Assembly (NCBI RefSeq): GCF_003574315.2
Contig: NZ_AP025739.1
Span: 930,001 to 994,000 of the forward strand
Direction: 5' to 3'
Source of the DNA: Capsulimonas corticalis
GTDB taxonomy: Bacteria; Armatimonadota; Armatimonadia; Armatimonadales; Capsulimonadaceae
Length of the DNA stretch: 64,000 nt
Each line of letters starts with the position of its first letter. Within the stretch, counting starts at the first letter, position 1. This document shows positions 17,769-26,889 of the stretch, in pieces. Position numbers and translations under genes: made by a program. Below the pieces are notes generated by a model. The model had not been told where the DNA came from. It worked only from the letters and a program-made list of their open reading frames with translations, and did no database searches.

Positions 17769-17817
17769 CCCTCACCCGGCCCTTCGGGCCACCCTCTCCC
17801 AAAGGTCTGGGCAAGGG
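17769..17817. repeat. Extragenic palindromic-type repeat, unit 1
   Basis: A CCCTCACCCGGCCC...CTCTCCCA unit downstream of galE with an inner GGCCC/GGGCC hairpin. Its second half resembles one arm of the palindrome at 17862-17889, suggesting a pair of related dispersed repeats. No T-tract follows. Confidence 0.55.
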
Positions 17818-17861
17818 TTAAGAATTGGATCAAAGATCCAAATAAAAAACTCCCTCTAACT

Positions 17862-17889
17862 CCCCCTCTCCCAATTTTGGGAGAGGGGG
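17862..17889. repeat. Extragenic palindrome, unit 2
   Basis: CCCCCTCTCCCAA pairs perfectly with its complement across a 2-base centre, a 28-base near-perfect palindrome, followed by GGCCGGGGGGTGAGGG. With unit 1 it lies between galE and corA. REP-like elements of this look are common between genes in GC-rich genomes. Confidence 0.65.
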
Positions 17890-17919
17890 CCGGGGGGTGA
17901 GGGCCTCCTCCAAATCCCC

Positions 17920-18990
17920 ATGATCAAACTCGAACACTTCGCCGAGCCGGGGAAGCCGCCGCTGCCTTTGGAGCCGACGCGTATCAGCGACGCGCTGAAG
18001 AATCCGAACGGGATGGTGTGGCTGGATCTGGAAGATCCTTCGGAAGAGGACTTTCAGCTGCTGGTCGACGAGTTCCAGTTCCATCAGCTCGCCATGGACG
18101 ATCTTCGCCAGAGGGATCAGCGGGCGAAAGTGGTGGACTACGCTGGATATACCTTCGTCGTCATGCACGAACTGCGGCCGGGGAAAAACCGCAGCGACCT
18201 GAACATGCCCTGCCTGGAGCGCGGCGCGGAAGTGAATACGTTTACCGGCCCAAACTTCTGCGTCACCGTTCACAACGGCCATTCGCCCGCCGTGGAGACC
18301 GCCCGGCAACGCTGGGAAGCGAGCCGGGAGATGCAGGATCATGGGCCCTACGCCTTCCTCTATCTCATTTTGGATTCCCTGGTCGACGACTACTACCCCA
18401 CCCTCGACGCCTTCGACGAGCGGATCGACTCGCTGGAGGAGATCATCCTGAAGCCCGCCGGCGAGGAAGTCGATCTGACAAACAAGAATTCCAACGCCGA
18501 AGACCAGCGCAAGCCTCTCAAGACCCTGCTGGGCGTGCGCCGCGAGCTGCTGGAGATGCGGCGCTATGTCGCTCCCATGCGCGACGCCGTCAACACCATG
18601 CTGCGCCATGTCGAGGCGATGCAGGATCCGGAGCGCGCCGGCGAGCAGCGCCGCGCCGACCGCGCCCGCGCGCTCTACGCGTATTATCAGGACGTCTACG
18701 ACCATACCATTCGCATTGTCGAGACGATCGACACCTATCGCGACTTGCTGGCCGGCACCTTGGACGCGCATCTCGCCGTCGCCTCCAACCGGCTCAACGA
18801 GGTCGTCAAAGTTCTCACCAGCGTCTCGATCATTATGATGAGCTGGGCGACCATCAGCGGCATTTACGGCATGAACTTCGAGCATATGCCCGAGCTGCAC
18901 TGGCATTACGGCTATGTCTATGTTTGGGCGCTGTTCATCCTCGTCACCGTCGCCGAATACATTTACTTCCGCAAGCGCAAGTGGCTCTGA
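17920..18990 (+). CDS. corA: CorA-family magnesium/divalent cation channel
   Basis: A pentameric inner-membrane channel for Mg2+ and related metals. The 356-aa protein has the large cytoplasmic N-terminal funnel domain with long helices (about residues 150-290), then two C-terminal TM helices. The signature [10 protein letters not shown] follows the first TM at about residues 316-325, with Gly-Met-Asn at 317-319; the acidic loop MPELHW matches the family's selectivity loop. The C-terminus is Lys/Arg-rich (YFRKRKWL), as usual. The next gene, a Ca2+/H+ exchanger, starts 36 nt later, so this looks like a cation-homeostasis pair. Confidence 0.93.
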   Translation: MIKLEHFAEPGKPPLPLEPTRISDALKNPNGMVWLDLEDPSEEDFQLLVDEFQFHQLAMDDLRQRDQRAKVVDYAGYTFVVMHELRPGKNRSDLNMPCLERGAEVNTFTGPNFCVTVHNGHSPAVETARQRWEASREMQDHGPYAFLYLILDSLVDDYYPTLDAFDERIDSLEEIILKPAGEEVDLTNKNSNAEDQRKPLKTLLGVRRELLEMRRYVAPMRDAVNTMLRHVEAMQDPERAGEQRRADRARALYAYYQDVYDHTIRIVETIDTYRDLLAGTLDAHLAVASNRLNEVVKVLTSVSIIMMSWATISGIYGMNFEHMPELHWHYGYVYVWALFILVTVAEYIYFRKRKWL

Positions 18991-19026
18991 ATTTGCCTTG
19001 ATCTCAGAATAAGGTAAAATACGCCC

Positions 19027-20109
19027 ATGCGCTCCCTACTCGGATTTTTCAAGGGCCTGAACACCCTTCTCCTGTTCATTCCCGTCAGTATTGTCCTCCA
19101 TTTCACTCCCGGTATGAACCCGCTCTGGGTCTTCGCGGCCGCCGCTCTGGCGATTGTCCCTCTGGCCGGGATGATGGGCGAAGCGACGGAGGAACTCGCG
19201 AAGCGGCTCGGGAGCGCTATGGGCGGCCTGCTCAACGCGACCTTTGGAAATGCGACGGAGCTAATCATCGGCCTTTTCGCCATCCATGAAGGGCTGATCG
19301 ATCTGGTCAAGGCAAGCATCGTCGGCTCGATCATCGGCAACATTCTGCTGGTTCTGGGGGCGAGCATTCTGGCCGGCGGCATCAAGCACAAAACCCAGAG
19401 CTTCAATCAAGATCAGGCCGAATCCCACGCGATCAACCTGCTGCTCGCCACGCTTTCGCTGGCGGTCCCGGCGATGATCGCCTCGCACTATCATCAGCTC
19501 AACACCACGCAAAACAACGACATCGTCAACCTCTCCATCGGCGTCGCGGGCGTCATGCTGATTACATACCTTGCGTCCCTCTTCTTTTCGCTCAAAACGC
19601 ACGAAAAGATCTTCCGCAGCAACGACGCCGAGGAAAACGAGGAGCCGCACTGGTCCAAGGCCAAAGCGTTCCTCGTCCTCGGGATCTCCACCGTGCTGGT
19701 GGCGCTGGAGAGCGAATTCCTGGTCAAGAGCGTCGAGGGCGCCGCGAAGTCCATGGGCGTCAACGAAGTGTTTATCGGCATCATCATCGTCGCCATTATC
19801 GGCAACGCCGCCGAGCACTCCACGGCGGTCATGATGGCGCTGAAGAACAAGATGGACATCACCATCAACATCGCGATCGGATCCTCCATCCAGATCGCCA
19901 TGTTCGTCGCCCCCGTCCTGGTCTTCGCCGGCCTTCTGATGGGCCACCCGATGACCTTCATCTTCAACATGGCCGAACTGGCCGTCATCGGCCTCAGCGC
20001 CATCATCGTCGCTTTCATCGCCACTGACGGCAAATGCCACTGGCTCGAAGGCGCCCAGCTCCTCGCCGCCTACGTGGTGATCGCGCTCGCGTTCTACTTC
20101 CTGCCGTGA
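19027..20109 (+). CDS. Ca2+/H+ antiporter (CAX/ChaA type)
   Basis: A cation exchanger of the CaCA superfamily in the inner membrane, exporting Ca2+ for protons. The 360-aa protein has about 10-11 hydrophobic segments and both alpha-repeat signatures: [16 protein letters not shown] (about residues 75-90) and [19 protein letters not shown] (about 260-278), each with the ion-binding Glu. A Glu/Asp-rich cytoplasmic stretch ([12 protein letters not shown], about 198-209) separates the two halves. It closely follows corA and is probably co-transcribed. Confidence 0.93.
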   Translation: MRSLLGFFKGLNTLLLFIPVSIVLHFTPGMNPLWVFAAAALAIVPLAGMMGEATEELAKRLGSAMGGLLNATFGNATELIIGLFAIHEGLIDLVKASIVGSIIGNILLVLGASILAGGIKHKTQSFNQDQAESHAINLLLATLSLAVPAMIASHYHQLNTTQNNDIVNLSIGVAGVMLITYLASLFFSLKTHEKIFRSNDAEENEEPHWSKAKAFLVLGISTVLVALESEFLVKSVEGAAKSMGVNEVFIGIIIVAIIGNAAEHSTAVMMALKNKMDITINIAIGSSIQIAMFVAPVLVFAGLLMGHPMTFIFNMAELAVIGLSAIIVAFIATDGKCHWLEGAQLLAAYVVIALAFYFLP

Positions 20110-20160
20110 TAGATTCTGACAATCCTTGTTACGCGCATGAGAAATGGAAGATCATAAACC

Positions 20161-20784
20161 ATGGACAAATTATGGAAGCGATTGGAAGACTATCTTGAAG
20201 TGAATGCTCCTGTCATGCGCGAGTGCCTCGCGAACGGGGCGACTGAAGCCGAACTCACGGAATTGGAAGCAGCCGTGGGACACACTCTTCCAAGCGATGT
20301 GCGATTGTCTCTCCTGCGCCATAATGGCCAGAATCTCGTCAATGGCGATCCCGGCGGCGGCACATTGATCCCGTGTGGATTCCGCCTGCTTACCCTCTCG
20401 GATATGCTCGTGGAGTGGACCGAACATCGGAATGTTGCGGAATATCTCAAAGGCGAGCGAGATCCCGAGATCGCTAATCCGGGAGTGAAACCTTTCTTTC
20501 ACCATCCTGCATGGATTCCCATCGCCGCCGACATCGGCGGCAACAGTATTTGCGTCGATCTCGATCCCGGCGAAGGCGGCTCGGTCGGTCAGATCATCGA
20601 ATTCAATCATGACCTCGACACCCCAACGCGCATCGCCGCCGACTACAAATCATGGCTGATGGAAATCACAGACGGGCTAGAGGCCGGACAATACATCTAC
20701 GAGAACAACAGCTATTACCCAGGCTTCTTTTTGCCCGAGGACTTAAGTTCGTTTGGAGTGGCCTATTCGCCGACAAATCCGTAA
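20161..20784 (+). CDS. SMI1/KNR4 family protein
   Basis: The 207-aa protein has the family's features: an N-terminal helix, then GATEAELTELEAAVGHTLP (selecting the ExxLGxxLP pattern), the RHNGQ segment and FHHPAWIPIAADIGGNSICVDLDP, where the strand plus DLDP is typical. In other bacteria this superfamily often supplies immunity proteins against contact-dependent toxins, but many members have unknown roles. No toxin gene is adjacent. Its C-terminal half has been duplicated immediately downstream as a broken copy. A second, distant family member lies at 36.3 kb. Confidence 0.85.
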   Translation: MDKLWKRLEDYLEVNAPVMRECLANGATEAELTELEAAVGHTLPSDVRLSLLRHNGQNLVNGDPGGGTLIPCGFRLLTLSDMLVEWTEHRNVAEYLKGERDPEIANPGVKPFFHHPAWIPIAADIGGNSICVDLDPGEGGSVGQIIEFNHDLDTPTRIAADYKSWLMEITDGLEAGQYIYENNSYYPGFFLPEDLSSFGVAYSPTNP

Positions 20785-20891
20785 CCAGGCGTGGCGCTGG
20801 CGACACATGTCATCATTGCGGAAGACAGAACTCCCGAGCAGACGTGCGGCGATGTTTTGACGGCGATTGATAAGGTTATCGCTCTCGCTCA

Positions 20892-21079
20892 GTTGATCTC
20901 GATCCCGGCGAAAGCGGAACGGATGATCAGATCATCGAATTCGGTCATGATCTTGATACTCCAACGCGCATCGCCGCCAATTATCGATCGTGGCCGGCAA
21001 AGATCATCACCGAACTTGCGGTAGGGTAATATCTCTTCAGACACGATAGTTATTACCCGGGTTTCTTTCCCAAAGAAAT
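20892..21079 (+). pseudogene. Decayed partial copy of the preceding SMI1/KNR4 gene
   Basis: Translation from 20892 gives VDLDPGESG, then DQIIEFGHDLDTPTRIAANY, an in-frame stop, and then SYYPGFFPKE. The intact gene has VDLDPGEGG, GQIIEFNHDLDTPTRIAADY and SYYPGFFLPED in the same order. The copy lacks the N-terminal half and has an internal stop (TAA after LAVG) and a shorter linker. Sequence between 20785 and 20891 shows no clear match. It looks like a tandem duplication that decayed. Confidence 0.85.
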
Positions 21080-21139
21080 AATCCCGCACCCTCATCATCG
21101 TCACTCAAATACGCGTACTCATTCTCCAGGAGACCATGG

Positions 21140-22936
21140 ATGCAATTTCGGAACCTGCCCTGCCTCACAGTTCTTGCTTGCTTGCTCGTCGGCGCCGAGG
21201 CGCATGGCGATGCGGCGCCGGATAAGGCGCTGACACAGACGATTGATGGGGTGACGGTCGCAATCGACCATGTCGATTGGGGAGGTTCACCGGGCGAGGA
21301 TGGGCGGTGCGTGCGCAATTTGGGGATTGGGTATTCGATCACGACAGATCCCGCCGCGACGTTTCCGCAAGGCGGCGGGCCGACGGACTATCTCCATACC
21401 GTCAACGCCTGCGATCCCGACGGCGCTCGATTTTATTCGTCCGATGGAAACAGCCGATATTCGGCGACGACCGGCAGCGTCTACTTCGCGGATGTGAACG
21501 CCGCCTGGCCTTATATCACTGTCAATCTGGATTATACCGATCCTGGCAGCCCGGCGACGGCGCTTGGCAAGTCTCAGGGGTTGATCGAAATCGGGTCGAT
21601 CCCGCTTCCGACGCAGCCTGCGGATTCCATCGATACCAATGCGGAGGGAAAATCGCCGCTGGGAACGACCGTGCGCGTAACGCATGTCCAGTACAGTCGC
21701 GCACCCAACCCGCCGGCGATGATCCTCACCGTCAAAGTCATCCCCGACCCCACTGCCCCGGACCTTCGCTTCGTCTGCTGGGAGCAGATCAAGGCCGTCG
21801 CCGATACCGGCGCAGCGCTGGACGCGGCGACAGCCCAGGTGCAGCCGCCGGCGACGTCGGCGCGTGACTTTACGGTCACGATCCCCGCTCTCCCGCCGGC
21901 GGAGGCAAAGTCGCTGAGTGTCACGCTGAACGCGACCGAATCTTCCAATATGGTGGTTCCGGAAAAGTCACTGCGTCACTTTCATTTCCAGATCCCAGTC
22001 TCGTCGATGCCGCCGGCCCGCCGCTGGGATCGCAGTCCGCTGCAAACCGCGTCGGGGAAGAATGTGGAAGTCACCTGGGAGTACACGGACGCCGGCGGCA
22101 AGAGTTCTCCGTATGCAACCGCGCACTTCCGGCTGCGTGACCGCAGCGATCCCTCCACGCAGTGGACGATCACGTCGGTTACCGGGACAAACGACCAGCG
22201 TGCGCCGGTCAATGGGGTGGCGACAGGCGTCTCCACCTATCCCCCAAACGCCTTCCAGCAGGACAAGCTTTGGCTCGTCGACGGCGCGCCAATTTCCGAC
22301 GGAGATATCACGCGATTTGTCCTTCTTGGCGGCGAGACCGACAAGACAAAGGATCCCGCCATCGCCGAATTCCCGCCGTCCAAGACGGTGACGCTGACGG
22401 TGACCGCGCACGCCATCAAACAGATCCTGCATCGTATGGATTTCCCGGATCTGCCGATCCCCAAGGACGGCCAATCGGTAACCGTCAATAAGATGGTTAT
22501 CGATAAAACGGGCGACTGGCTGGAAGTCTGCAAAATCGTCGCGTTCGACCAGGATCATCCCCTTCCAGACATCGTCGGCCGCCCCGCCAACCTGGAGAAA
22601 CCCCTGTGCGGCGTCGCGCTAATGTGCGCCGAGCCGTTCGACCCCAAGCGTCCCGGCCGCCGCTTCGACTACTGGCCCTATAGCTGCGTCGATTCCCTTG
22701 GTCGCCACATGGACAACGACCTCGGACTCCCCTTTGTCCAGGCCGATCCGATGCATCTCATGGACCCCAAACTGAACAGGACCCGCCCCCGCAAACGCAC
22801 CTTCCTGATCCCCTTGAAGGACATCGCCTCCGACACGTTCGACTTACGGATGGAGCGGTTCGAAACAATCGACCTGCCCGGTCAAGAAGACGTGACGTTC
22901 ACCAACGTTCCCGTTCCCGGGGGCTCTACCCCATAA
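21140..22936 (+). CDS. Secreted protein of unknown function
   Basis: A 598-aa protein with a clear signal peptide (LPCLTVLACLLVGAEAHG, cleavage probably near residue 24). The rest is soluble, rich in beta-strand-like alternation and prolines, with no TM segment. The string LTQTIDGVTVAIDHVDWGG and several repeats of the type KTVTLTVTAHAIKQI suggest stacked beta domains. I recognise no catalytic motif. Cysteines are few. A short leader separates it from the SMI1/KNR4 pseudogene; the ribosome site is modest (CAGGAGACC about ten bases upstream). Confidence 0.75.
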   Translation: MQFRNLPCLTVLACLLVGAEAHGDAAPDKALTQTIDGVTVAIDHVDWGGSPGEDGRCVRNLGIGYSITTDPAATFPQGGGPTDYLHTVNACDPDGARFYSSDGNSRYSATTGSVYFADVNAAWPYITVNLDYTDPGSPATALGKSQGLIEIGSIPLPTQPADSIDTNAEGKSPLGTTVRVTHVQYSRAPNPPAMILTVKVIPDPTAPDLRFVCWEQIKAVADTGAALDAATAQVQPPATSARDFTVTIPALPPAEAKSLSVTLNATESSNMVVPEKSLRHFHFQIPVSSMPPARRWDRSPLQTASGKNVEVTWEYTDAGGKSSPYATAHFRLRDRSDPSTQWTITSVTGTNDQRAPVNGVATGVSTYPPNAFQQDKLWLVDGAPISDGDITRFVLLGGETDKTKDPAIAEFPPSKTVTLTVTAHAIKQILHRMDFPDLPIPKDGQSVTVNKMVIDKTGDWLEVCKIVAFDQDHPLPDIVGRPANLEKPLCGVALMCAEPFDPKRPGRRFDYWPYSCVDSLGRHMDNDLGLPFVQADPMHLMDPKLNRTRPRKRTFLIPLKDIASDTFDLRMERFETIDLPGQEDVTFTNVPVPGGSTP

Positions 22937-23132
22937 ACTTGTAATCATCAATCATGTCTCTCTATGTCGTCGCAACATTATCCACGCACGCAGGTCTCAC
23001 CCAATAGAACATAGTTCGCAAGGCGCTCAAGCCATGTCGAGAATTTCGGTCGCAGAGCGCATGCAGAAAATTATCGATCGCGCTGTGCGATTTCCACACT
23101 GAGAGCGCACCTATGATCAGAGGTGAACGAGA

Positions 23133-24632
23133 GTGACGGAGAATGGGCGCTTGCTGCGCCGTTATGTGGAGGAAAATTCGCAGGCCGCTTTCGCGGAGTT
23201 GGCGAAGCGCCACTTGCGACTGGTTTTTGGGACGTGTCTGCGCGAACTGCACGATCCGGTTTTGGCGGAGGACGCCACGCAGGTGGTGTTTCTGGTGCTG
23301 GCGCGCAAGGCGTCCAGCATTCGATCCGAGGCGTCTCTGCCGTGCTGGCTTTTCACAACAGCGCGGCTGACGGCGCGGCAGATTCGCAGACGGGAGCAAA
23401 TGCGCCAGGAGCGTGAGCGGCAGGCATTCGAGCAGAGTTGGCGGGACGAAGACAGCGCCGTCTGGGCGCGCATCGCGGACCGAGTCAACGACGCCGTTGC
23501 GGCGCTGGGCGAACAGGATCGCGAGGCGGTCCTGATGCGGTTCTTTGACGGGATGAGCTTGAAGGAAATCGGAGAGCTGCTCGGTGTCCCGGAGAACACG
23601 GCGCGGATGCGCGTACAGCGGGCGGTCGTCAAGCTGAGGCGGCGTCTGGCCCCGGCCGGCGCCACACTGAGCATCGCCGCATTGACCGCCGCGCTCACAG
23701 CGGAAGCAGCGCGCGCGACACCTGACATCTCCCAAATTGGGGAGCGAATATTAGATTCGCATCAGGCCGGTTCGGCGCCGATGGGAGCAGATATTTTCAC
23801 TCGCGACTCCGCCCCTCTCAGTCATTCTCTGAGTCAAATGGCCCAAGGAGTTATTCAGCAGATGATCATCAATAAATTACGCACAGCCCTCGTGACAGCG
23901 AGTGTTGGCGCTCTCGGCGTCTCCGGTATTTATACGGTCGCCAGTCATGCAGCGGCTTCTGGAAAATCCCGAGCCGCACACACTCGCCCCGCAATCGCGT
24001 CCACGAGCGCCGCGACAACGCCCGGAAGTTCTACGACGGATCCGAAAGCGCTGGAGATTCTGCGTCAATGCCAAGACGCCTATGGCTCCATGACAACGTT
24101 CGACGAGACGGTCGAGGCGCAAATCAATGGCGCAATGTCCGCGTCGGCGCACATTTCTTTCCAAAGCCCGGACAAGCTGCGAGTGGTGGGAAAGACACTC
24201 GGTCAGGCGCCGGCGATGGGCTTACCGTATGACATGCTGTCCAACAGTCAAACCCGCCGCGTCTTGATGGATGGCAAGCCATTTGATTATCCGATGCCGC
24301 AATCGGATATGGCGATCGCCGCCATCACCGGCGTTTCCGGCCTCTCCGGGGCGATCGTCCCATCGCTGCTCACCCATTCCAAAACCTGGGATTTCTCGGA
24401 GCAAGCCAAAGGCAGCCCTCTCACGCTCTCCACGGAGACCGTAAACGGCGCCGCGACATACCGAATATTCAGTTCTCCGCCTACGGGAAACACGACCTAT
24501 TGGATTGATCGCAAGAGCTACTTTCTTGTAAAGATGGCGATGGATATGCGAGGCAAAAACTTTCATACAATCCTGACGTTTGACAACCCTACGGTCAACG
24601 GGCCGATAGATCCGGCGACCTTCACTCCCTAA
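23133..24632 (+). CDS. ECF sigma factor fused by a membrane segment to a LolA/DUF2092-like extracytoplasmic domain
   Basis: A 499-aa protein with GTG start. Residues 1-75 are sigma region 2 (LAEDATQVVFLVLARK) and about 115-172 are region 4 with the helix-turn-helix (MSLKEIGELLGVPENTARMRVQRAV). A short hydrophobic stretch (176-195) and a clear TM segment (about 249-272, after INKLR) follow. A Ser/Thr/Pro-rich linker (280-305) leads to a domain of about 195 aa resembling the LolA-like lipoprotein fold (DALGxM-type opening QDAYGSMTTFDETVEAQI, then INRKSYFLVKM-like and LTFDNPTVNGPIDPATF endings). Positive charges before the TM predict sigma inside, C-terminal domain outside. The protein could release sigma on an envelope cue. 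A second sigma fusion follows. The C-terminal family assignment is less certain than the sigma part. Confidence 0.85.
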   Translation: MTENGRLLRRYVEENSQAAFAELAKRHLRLVFGTCLRELHDPVLAEDATQVVFLVLARKASSIRSEASLPCWLFTTARLTARQIRRREQMRQERERQAFEQSWRDEDSAVWARIADRVNDAVAALGEQDREAVLMRFFDGMSLKEIGELLGVPENTARMRVQRAVVKLRRRLAPAGATLSIAALTAALTAEAARATPDISQIGERILDSHQAGSAPMGADIFTRDSAPLSHSLSQMAQGVIQQMIINKLRTALVTASVGALGVSGIYTVASHAAASGKSRAAHTRPAIASTSAATTPGSSTTDPKALEILRQCQDAYGSMTTFDETVEAQINGAMSASAHISFQSPDKLRVVGKTLGQAPAMGLPYDMLSNSQTRRVLMDGKPFDYPMPQSDMAIAAITGVSGLSGAIVPSLLTHSKTWDFSEQAKGSPLTLSTETVNGAATYRIFSSPPTGNTTYWIDRKSYFLVKMAMDMRGKNFHTILTFDNPTVNGPIDPATFTP

Positions 24633-24666
24633 CGCTTGAGACAGCTTCGGGCGGAGCCGGCCATCG

Positions 24667-24708
24667 CTCACGGCCTGACCCTCATCAGGCCGTGAGTCTC
24701 TCCTTCCT
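24667..24708 (+). terminator. Probable terminator after the first sigma fusion gene
   Basis: CTCACGGCCTGA (24667-24678) pairs perfectly with 24685-24696 across a 6-base loop, followed by the pyrimidine-rich TCTCTCCTTCCTC. This suggests the two sigma fusion genes are separate transcripts. Confidence 0.65.
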
Positions 24709-24777
24709 CATCTTCCCTCAGAAAAACAATTTCCCATTCGTCTGTCGGATTCTTTCCCTGGATGGCCATGATTAAGT

Positions 24778-26217
24778 ATGCAAACACGACAGAGGCATGA
24801 CTGGGATCTGGTCCGGCAGTATGCGCGGCATGGGTCGCAGGCGGCGTTCGATGAGCTGGTGCGGCGGCATATGAAGCTGGTTTACACCACTTGCCGCCGG
24901 GAGCTTGGGGATCCTTGGCTTGCGGAGGATGTCACGCAGGTCGTCTTCTTGATCCTGTCCAGAAAAGCGGGCATGCTGCCGCCCGGCGCGATTGTTTCCC
25001 GATGGCTGTTCAAAACCGCGCGCTTTGCGTCTCAAGACGTGCGGAAACGAGAAGCCCGGCGATTGGCCCGGGAAGCGAGTCTGCGCGCGCAGGCGTCCGC
25101 TTCCGCCGAAGTCGATAGCGGTGATGTCTCGGCGCTGGACATGGCGCTGCTGTCGGCGCTCGGTTCGCTGGGACGCAGCGACTGGGAGGCCGTGCAGTTC
25201 CGGTTCTACGAGGAAATGAGTTTTCATGAGATCGGAGAGAGGTACGGTATTTCCGACGACGCGGCGCAGAAACGCGTGTCCCGGGCGGTCGATCGGATAC
25301 GCCGGGCTATCGCCCATGAGGGGATCTGTCTCACGGCGGCGACAATCGCGGCGCTGATCGGATCGGAGAATTCTCAAGCCGCGCCCAACACGGCGCTTCA
25401 ACGGATCGAACAGGCTTCTTCTCTTCCGGGGAGCGTCCATTCCGGCGCGCTGGCCGTCCAATCGAAAATCTACGGACTGACAAAAGGAGTGCTCACCGCA
25501 ATGGCTCTCAAAAATATGGCGACCGCCGCCCTCGTACTGGTCGTCGCGCTGACCGCCGGCGCGCCGCTGATCGTTCAGGGACAAAGCAATCCATCGGCGG
25601 CGACGCCTGCCGTCACGGCGCCCGCCGGCAGCGCGGACTCGAACTCGCTCCCCTTCACAATCGTCCTCGACCCCGGCCATGGCGGCAGCGACTCTGGGGC
25701 CACTTCGAGCGGCCCCGGTCGAGTCCTGGAGAAAGATTTGGATCTGGCGATCGCCCTCAAGCTGCGTGATCTGCTCGCGGCAAAAGGCGCCCGGGTATTC
25801 CTCACACGCGACAGCGACGTCTATTCGATTCCCAGCAAACGGGCGCGAATCGGCGTCAACCACCACACGGATTTCTTCCTCTCCATCCATTGCGGCAGCA
25901 CGTCGCGGGAAACCATTTCCGGAACCACCGTCTATTATCATGCGCAAAATAAGGCCGCCCAGTCGCTGGCGGTCAGCGTGCTCAACGGCGTCGCCCAGCA
26001 ATCCGTCCTGCCCGCCTACGGCGCCATGTCCGACACCACTCGTTTCACAAACGGGTTTTCCATCCTTCGAGAGCAGCCAAGCAACGCCATCTTGATTCAG
26101 TGCGGATTTATGTCCAATCCCCTCGACCTCTCCGCTCTCACAGACCCGGAAAAGCAAACACGGATCGCGCAGGGGATCGTGGACGGGCTTACTGCGGCGG
26201 CCTCAAGTCGGAAATAG
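24778..26217 (+). CDS. ECF sigma factor fused by a membrane segment to an Amidase_3 (N-acetylmuramoyl-L-alanine amidase-like) domain
   Basis: A 479-aa protein. Residues about 15-80 form sigma region 2 (LAEDVTQVVFLILSRK) and 118-175 region 4 (SFHEIGERYGISDDAAQKRVSRAVDR). A TM segment (about 246-266, NMATAALVLVVALTAGAPLIV) follows, then a Pro/Ala linker and an Amidase_3 domain (about 293-475). Zinc-ligand positions fit the family: His301 in DPGHGG, Glu318 in VLEKD, His371 in SIHCGS. The second catalytic position, normally Glu before CGFMSN or TGFxSN, is Gln441 (IQCGFMSNP). So the domain may bind but not cut peptidoglycan. Topology predicts sigma in the cytoplasm and amidase outside. The 3' end overlaps the convergent next gene by 29 nt. 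Confidence 0.88.
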   Translation: MQTRQRHDWDLVRQYARHGSQAAFDELVRRHMKLVYTTCRRELGDPWLAEDVTQVVFLILSRKAGMLPPGAIVSRWLFKTARFASQDVRKREARRLAREASLRAQASASAEVDSGDVSALDMALLSALGSLGRSDWEAVQFRFYEEMSFHEIGERYGISDDAAQKRVSRAVDRIRRAIAHEGICLTAATIAALIGSENSQAAPNTALQRIEQASSLPGSVHSGALAVQSKIYGLTKGVLTAMALKNMATAALVLVVALTAGAPLIVQGQSNPSAATPAVTAPAGSADSNSLPFTIVLDPGHGGSDSGATSSGPGRVLEKDLDLAIALKLRDLLAAKGARVFLTRDSDVYSIPSKRARIGVNHHTDFFLSIHCGSTSRETISGTTVYYHAQNKAAQSLAVSVLNGVAQQSVLPAYGAMSDTTRFTNGFSILREQPSNAILIQCGFMSNPLDLSALTDPEKQTRIAQGIVDGLTAAASSRK

Positions 26218-26827
26218 ACGCGCTGGCGCTTCGATCCCTGAGACTTCCTTGGGCTGACGGGGAAGCATGAGCAAGGATCTCGTCGCTTCGCTGGAGTACG
26301 GCTTGCCGCTGGGAACATGAGATTTCTTCGACATGCCCATCGGCAAAGCCAATGGCGATGCTGCTTCCATGGCGCGCCGCGCAGGGAGGCAAAGCGCCGG
26401 CGATATCCGATGGAGAGGGGCTTTGCGCGGCTGCCTCATAGATCAAAATCACTCGGTCGGAATGCGGCAGCTTTGTCAGATCGCGCAGGGATAAGGCGGG
26501 GTTGAAAGCGAATTTTCTTGGCCGCTCCCAGAAATACGTGGAGGCCCGTAAGGTCACACCGCCAGCAGCATCAGCCGAAACGGCGTTTTCCCAATTTTGA
26601 ACGCCTGGGAGATGACCTCCATGGTCCTGAGCGTACGCCAACAAGACCTCTTCGACCGTGTGAGCCCTCAGCATCGTTTCCCCTTGAGCGCTTCTGTCGA
26701 TTCGGTTTTGCCCGAGCAGAAAGCCGGCCGTCACGGCGACAATTCCGGCGCCCAGGATACTCAGAACCGTCGTCCGAGAATGGGCTCCCCGCCCAGGCTG
26801 GGAAGTTGGCTGAATTCTGGAAGGCAT
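26189..26827 (-). CDS. Single-pass membrane protein with pseudopilin-like ectodomain (paralog of next gene)
   Basis: A 212-aa protein with an N-terminal TM (about residues 21-40, TVLSILGAGIVAVTAGFLL) and an outside domain with VLLAYAQDHGGHLPGVQNWENAV and, near the end, IGFADGHVEEIS. The pattern LxxYAxDHxGxLPxxxxW and the terminal FADGHV are shared with DUF1559/type II pseudopilin ectodomains, but the prepilin FTLIE signal is absent. It is clearly related to the adjacent gene at 26890-27390. It converges on the sigma-amidase gene with overlapping ends. Function unknown. Confidence 0.7.
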   Translation of the reverse strand: MPSRIQPTSQPGRGAHSRTTVLSILGAGIVAVTAGFLLGQNRIDRSAQGETMLRAHTVEEVLLAYAQDHGGHLPGVQNWENAVSADAAGGVTLRASTYFWERPRKFAFNPALSLRDLTKLPHSDRVILIYEAAAQSPSPSDIAGALPPCAARHGSSIAIGFADGHVEEISCSQRQAVLQRSDEILAHASPSAQGSLRDRSASASISDLRPPQ

Positions 26828-26889
26828 TTAGGAGTTCTCCAGATCATGTCGGCTGCGCATTTTCTGCTCGTGATATTGAAAATCAGCCG

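Noticed and set aside
17533-17833. Minus-strand small frames over the end of galE and the palindromes
   Set aside because: They read through the extragenic repeat and the galE antisense strand, a common artefact.
20785-20891. Possible N-terminal half of the SMI1/KNR4 copy
   Set aside because: No convincing match to the parent gene in any frame; only the part from 20892 aligns.
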